Source of the DNA: Enoplolaimus lenunculus
Taxonomy: Eukaryota > Nematoda > Enoplea > Enoplida > Thoracostomopsidae
NCBI GenBank assembly: GCA_030248215.1
Contig: JASANG010001770.1
Span: 62,001 to 126,000, forward strand
Direction of reading: 5' to 3'
DNA length: 64,000 nt
Numbering within the stretch: the stretch's first letter is position 1; every line of letters starts with the position of its first letter. Below, piece by piece: positions 62,001 to 64,000 of the stretch. The position numbers and the translations under genes are program-made. Below the pieces are notes generated by a model. That model searched no databases, had not been told where the DNA came from, and saw nothing but the letters and a program-made list of their open reading frames with translations.

Positions 62001-64000
62001 GTTATTAGCTAACTATTCGTTTATCGGTTTTGGAGGTTTGTAAGCAATTTCCTCAGATTACTCACACCCAAAAACCCTTCAGCCACCCTAATAATTTTGA
62101 ATAATTTAAAAAGTCCTATTTTTGTCTTGTCAATTAAGCTAATATGCAAATTAGCTATTAGCTAACTAATAAATTATCGGTTTTGGAGGTTTTTAAACAA
62201 TTTATTCAGATTCCTCGCACCCAAAAACCTTCAGTAAACCATAATAATTATTGAAATAATTTAAAAAGTCCTAATGTTGTCTTGTCAATTAAGCTAATAT
62301 GCAAATTAGCTATTAGCTAACTATTCAATTATCGGTTTTGGATGTTTGTATACTATTTATTCAAACTCCTCGCACCTAAAACTCTTTAGTGCTGAAATTA
62401 TATTGCTCTTAAACTTAATAATTAGTGAAATATTGTAAAAAGTCCTAATTTAGGCTTATAAACTATGCTAATATGCAAATTATCTAATAGCTAACTGTTT
62501 AATTATCGGTTTTGGAGGTTTGTAAACAGTCTACGCAGATTACTCGCGCCAAAAAACCATTTAATGCTAAAATTAGATTGCTTGTAACTGTAATAATTAG
62601 TGAAATATTGTGGAAAATCCTAATTTAGGCTTAATTATGCAAATTAGCCTGCAGCTAATAAACGGCTTAAAATTTCAAAATCCCAATGCGAGGTTAACAA
62701 ACACCCCAGGATAATTGGCTCTCAAACAAAAAAAGTTTATTAAAATCAGTTCAGCCGTTCCTGAGATTTTTTTCGGACGGACAGACGGACGGACGGACAT
62801 CCACCTTTCGACCCCCGAGTACAAAACATAAAACGCTTCGCGAAACTCCGAGCTTCGCGGAGTTTCGCTTCGCTCAAAAATCCGATAGTGCACATACTAA
62901 TAAAAACGAACACTTATTTTTAAGAAAAAATTTTGCAACATGATTTTGCTTATATACCGGAAAAAATACAAAATTTTGTAAACATACCATTAACCATATC
63001 ATGAAGCGTTTCATGATCGAGCAACCGGCATTCGTCTGTCCATCGAGCAAGTGTAGATGGCACAGTCATCGGTTCCACGCCCACCGCAGCAGCACCTCCG
63101 CTGCTGAGACCAAATCCCCAACCACTTGACAACCGGCCAGAGGCAGCAGCGGCGGACGACGGTCCCGCAGAAACCGATAACAAACTGGCCCCAGGGCCAA
63201 ACCCAAACCCAGCTTCACCGAAATCAACAAGGCCACCGCCACGATTGCCACCGAGACCGCCGCGCATCCAATTTCCTCCAAACAGCAAACTGGCTGTCAT
63301 ACCATCAGAGTCCTTAAACAATCAATATGAATTATATTTTTATAAATATGTATTTTAAAATAGCATTTCGTATTCAATCAATATGAATTTTATTTTTATA
63401 AATATGTATTTTAAAATACCATTTCGTGTTTTAGAAAATCTACAAGTTGTGTTAATCCAAGCACAAGATTCTTAAAACTACCTGGAAAACTGTACCCATA
63501 ACATAAATTTTATTTTTCAAATGACTGCTCAATAATCGCTGAATGATACTTGATTTGCAAGCCAGGTGCTGTAGTAACTTTATATGATTCTGTGCTTATG
63601 CAAGTTTATCACCTTTGCTTCCGAAATATTTCGTCCCGGGACTTTGGGTCAAAAGCGATTGTGTTTTATTAGAATTCTGAGCCAGTTATCTAACTTCCAT
63701 ACGTATGCTACTCCTATGTTATAAACACCCGTGCTAGCTCCGAATTCATTAAAGAACCATTAAAATTACATAAGAAACTCAACTTACATTTAAATCTTCA
63801 AGCACAATGCGCGTTGGACGTCCAGGATTGGCTTGCTGAAGCGTATGAGCAATACCGTGTAGCATTTCAAACCGATCCATGCCTAGTAGCCTGGAAAACA
63901 AACGCACGGAAATAATACATAACACTAAGTATAAATTGCAAATTGTCATTGTAAAAATTACTGCTGGGTTACTGGCCTTTGCCCAGGGTCCAACATTTGG
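43058..64000 (-). CDS. HUWE1: HUWE1/EEL-1-type HECT E3 ubiquitin ligase, C-terminal ~2,600 aa
   Basis: A giant ubiquitin ligase that ubiquitinates many nuclear and cytoplasmic proteins. Exons on the minus strand: 64000-63962 (partial), 63890-63788, 63312-62988, 61142-60676, 60256-59995, 59674-59495, 59165-58703, 58420-58266, 58013-57667, 56618-56514, 56196-56031, 55765-55532, 55251-53551, 52846-52740, 51892-51704, 51400-50424, 49548-49196, 48429-48000, 47080-46921, 46376-46261, 45879-45710, 45374-45274, 45064-44959, 44801-44684, 44406-44225, 43874-43684, 43160-43058. All joins are in phase except exon 13 to 14. Landmarks: [11 protein letters not shown] (exon 4), ubiquitin-binding motifs (exons 9-10), [12 protein letters not shown] (13), [15 protein letters not shown] (16), [17 protein letters not shown] (17), HECT domain (19-27), end [10 protein letters not shown]. 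The N-terminal armadillo, UBA and WWE parts lie outside. The 64000-63962 exon is a prediction from phase and donor only. Confidence 0.96.
47440..47815. repeat. CCGG-rich D-family copy in HUWE1 intron 18
   Basis: CGGATGTTAATTTTACTGG and CCGAAACCGGAGCCGGAATG at the left. ATACCGGATACCGGAACCCG, GATTTTTGCCAG and CGAATATCCAG at the right. It is diverged and its ends are eroded. Confidence 0.5.
50851..50943 (-). repeat. CAG/CAA repeat, polyglutamine in HUWE1 exon 16
   Basis: Mixed CAG and CAA codons encode about 25 glutamines broken by three glutamates and a leucine. It follows the conserved [18 protein letters not shown] helix, where the vertebrate protein has a different, Gln/Arg-rich linker. Confidence 0.85.
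52223..52407. mobile_element. CAGGGTGCAACC element, short copy, HUWE1 intron 14
   Basis: Starts CAGGGTGCAACCAGATAT and ends ATATCTGGCCGCACCC, inverted. The inner part has TACCGGATATCGAGCCGG. It is a 185-bp internal-deletion copy. Confidence 0.6.
56514..58013 (-). other. Tandem ubiquitin-binding motifs of HUWE1
   Basis: Exon 9 encodes two motifs of the form DPxFLAALPxxIRxEV ([18 protein letters not shown] and [17 protein letters not shown]). Exon 10 encodes a third ([18 protein letters not shown]). A fourth, weaker one opens exon 11 ([16 protein letters not shown]). The LP core and flanking hydrophobics match UBM modules that bind ubiquitin around Leu8. Exon 10 is called from GTACTCGCTCAA after TTCCAG because this gives QEEVLAQQR in register. 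Confidence 0.85.
58933..58986 (-). repeat. Polyasparagine run in HUWE1 exon 7
   Basis: AAC/AAT-rich codons encode [18 protein letters not shown] in a Thr/Ala-rich linker without known homology. Confidence 0.8.
61166..61820. mobile_element. CAGGGTGCAACCGG foldback element, fullest copy, HUWE1 intron 3
   Basis: Starts TATCAGGGTGCAACCGGATA and ends CCGGATATCCGGTTGCAGCC TGAT. TACGTAT flanks both sides, possibly the target duplication. The right subterminal part repeats CCGGAGCCGGATGTCGATT. The 655 bp contain no coding frame. It defines the ends used to recognise the other copies. Confidence 0.7.
61920..62880 (-). mobile_element. TTGAGCGAAGCTCG element, longer copy, HUWE1 intron 3
   Basis: Reverse-complement of 2391-3170 with more sub-repeats. 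The + strand shows five modules with AATATGCAAATTAGCTATTAGC and TATCGGTTTTGGAGGTTTGT between 61980 and 62640, then the unique end GGACGGACATCCACCTTTCG and AAACGCTTCGCGAAACTCCG. It is about 100 bp from the previous element. Confidence 0.7.

Overview
The window is nuclear DNA from a nematode. Three things in the sequence support this. A six-exon gene at 22032-27157 encodes a cuticle collagen with the nematode N-terminal region, a furin-type RLKR site and a CxxCP...TAPGY C-terminus. TTAGGC, the nematode telomere hexamer, recurs in short runs through the non-coding DNA. All splice sites fit a GT...(T)TTCAG pattern. The species cannot be fixed. The long, repeat-filled introns and spacers and an intron-rich HUWE1 gene are unlike Caenorhabditis; a dorylaimian (mermithid-like) worm is a guess only.

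Layout. (1) 1-9774: AT-rich spacer with MITE-like repeats; the first exon(s) of MCU may lie here but were not found. (2) 9775-13129, + strand: mitochondrial calcium uniporter pore subunit (MCU), five exons from the N-terminal domain to the stop. The exon that encodes the DIME selectivity filter is followed by two extra tandem copies of itself. (3) 13130-22031: spacer built largely of foldback and MITE copies. (4) 22032-27157, + strand: cuticle collagen, 310 aa. (5) 27158-35764: spacer with three copies of a tRNA-derived SINE, several MITEs and tandem repeats. (6) 35765-37562, + strand: two-exon GNAT-fold N-acetyltransferase, 311 aa. (7) 37563-43057: a 102-bp tandem repeat, a DNA transposon with ~115-bp inverted ends, a 21-bp minisatellite and the 3' flank of HUWE1. 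(8) 43058-64000, - strand: the C-terminal ~2,600 residues of a HUWE1/EEL-1-type HECT ubiquitin ligase in 27 exons; its 5' half lies beyond the right edge.

The four genes do unrelated jobs (mitochondrial calcium uptake, cuticle structure, acetyl transfer, protein ubiquitination), are kilobases apart and show no operon arrangement. Exon joins were checked by codon phase. Every join in MCU, collagen and the acetyltransferase keeps frame, and so does every HUWE1 join except one (exon 13 to 14), which is flagged.

The most unusual features are the tandem triplication of the MCU pore exon; several MITE families whose interiors are made of TTAGGC telomere-type repeats; a GAGTC MITE family caught at three stages of growth into a 21-bp minisatellite; and a tRNA-derived SINE. 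Non-coding repeat families were defined only by comparing copies inside this window.
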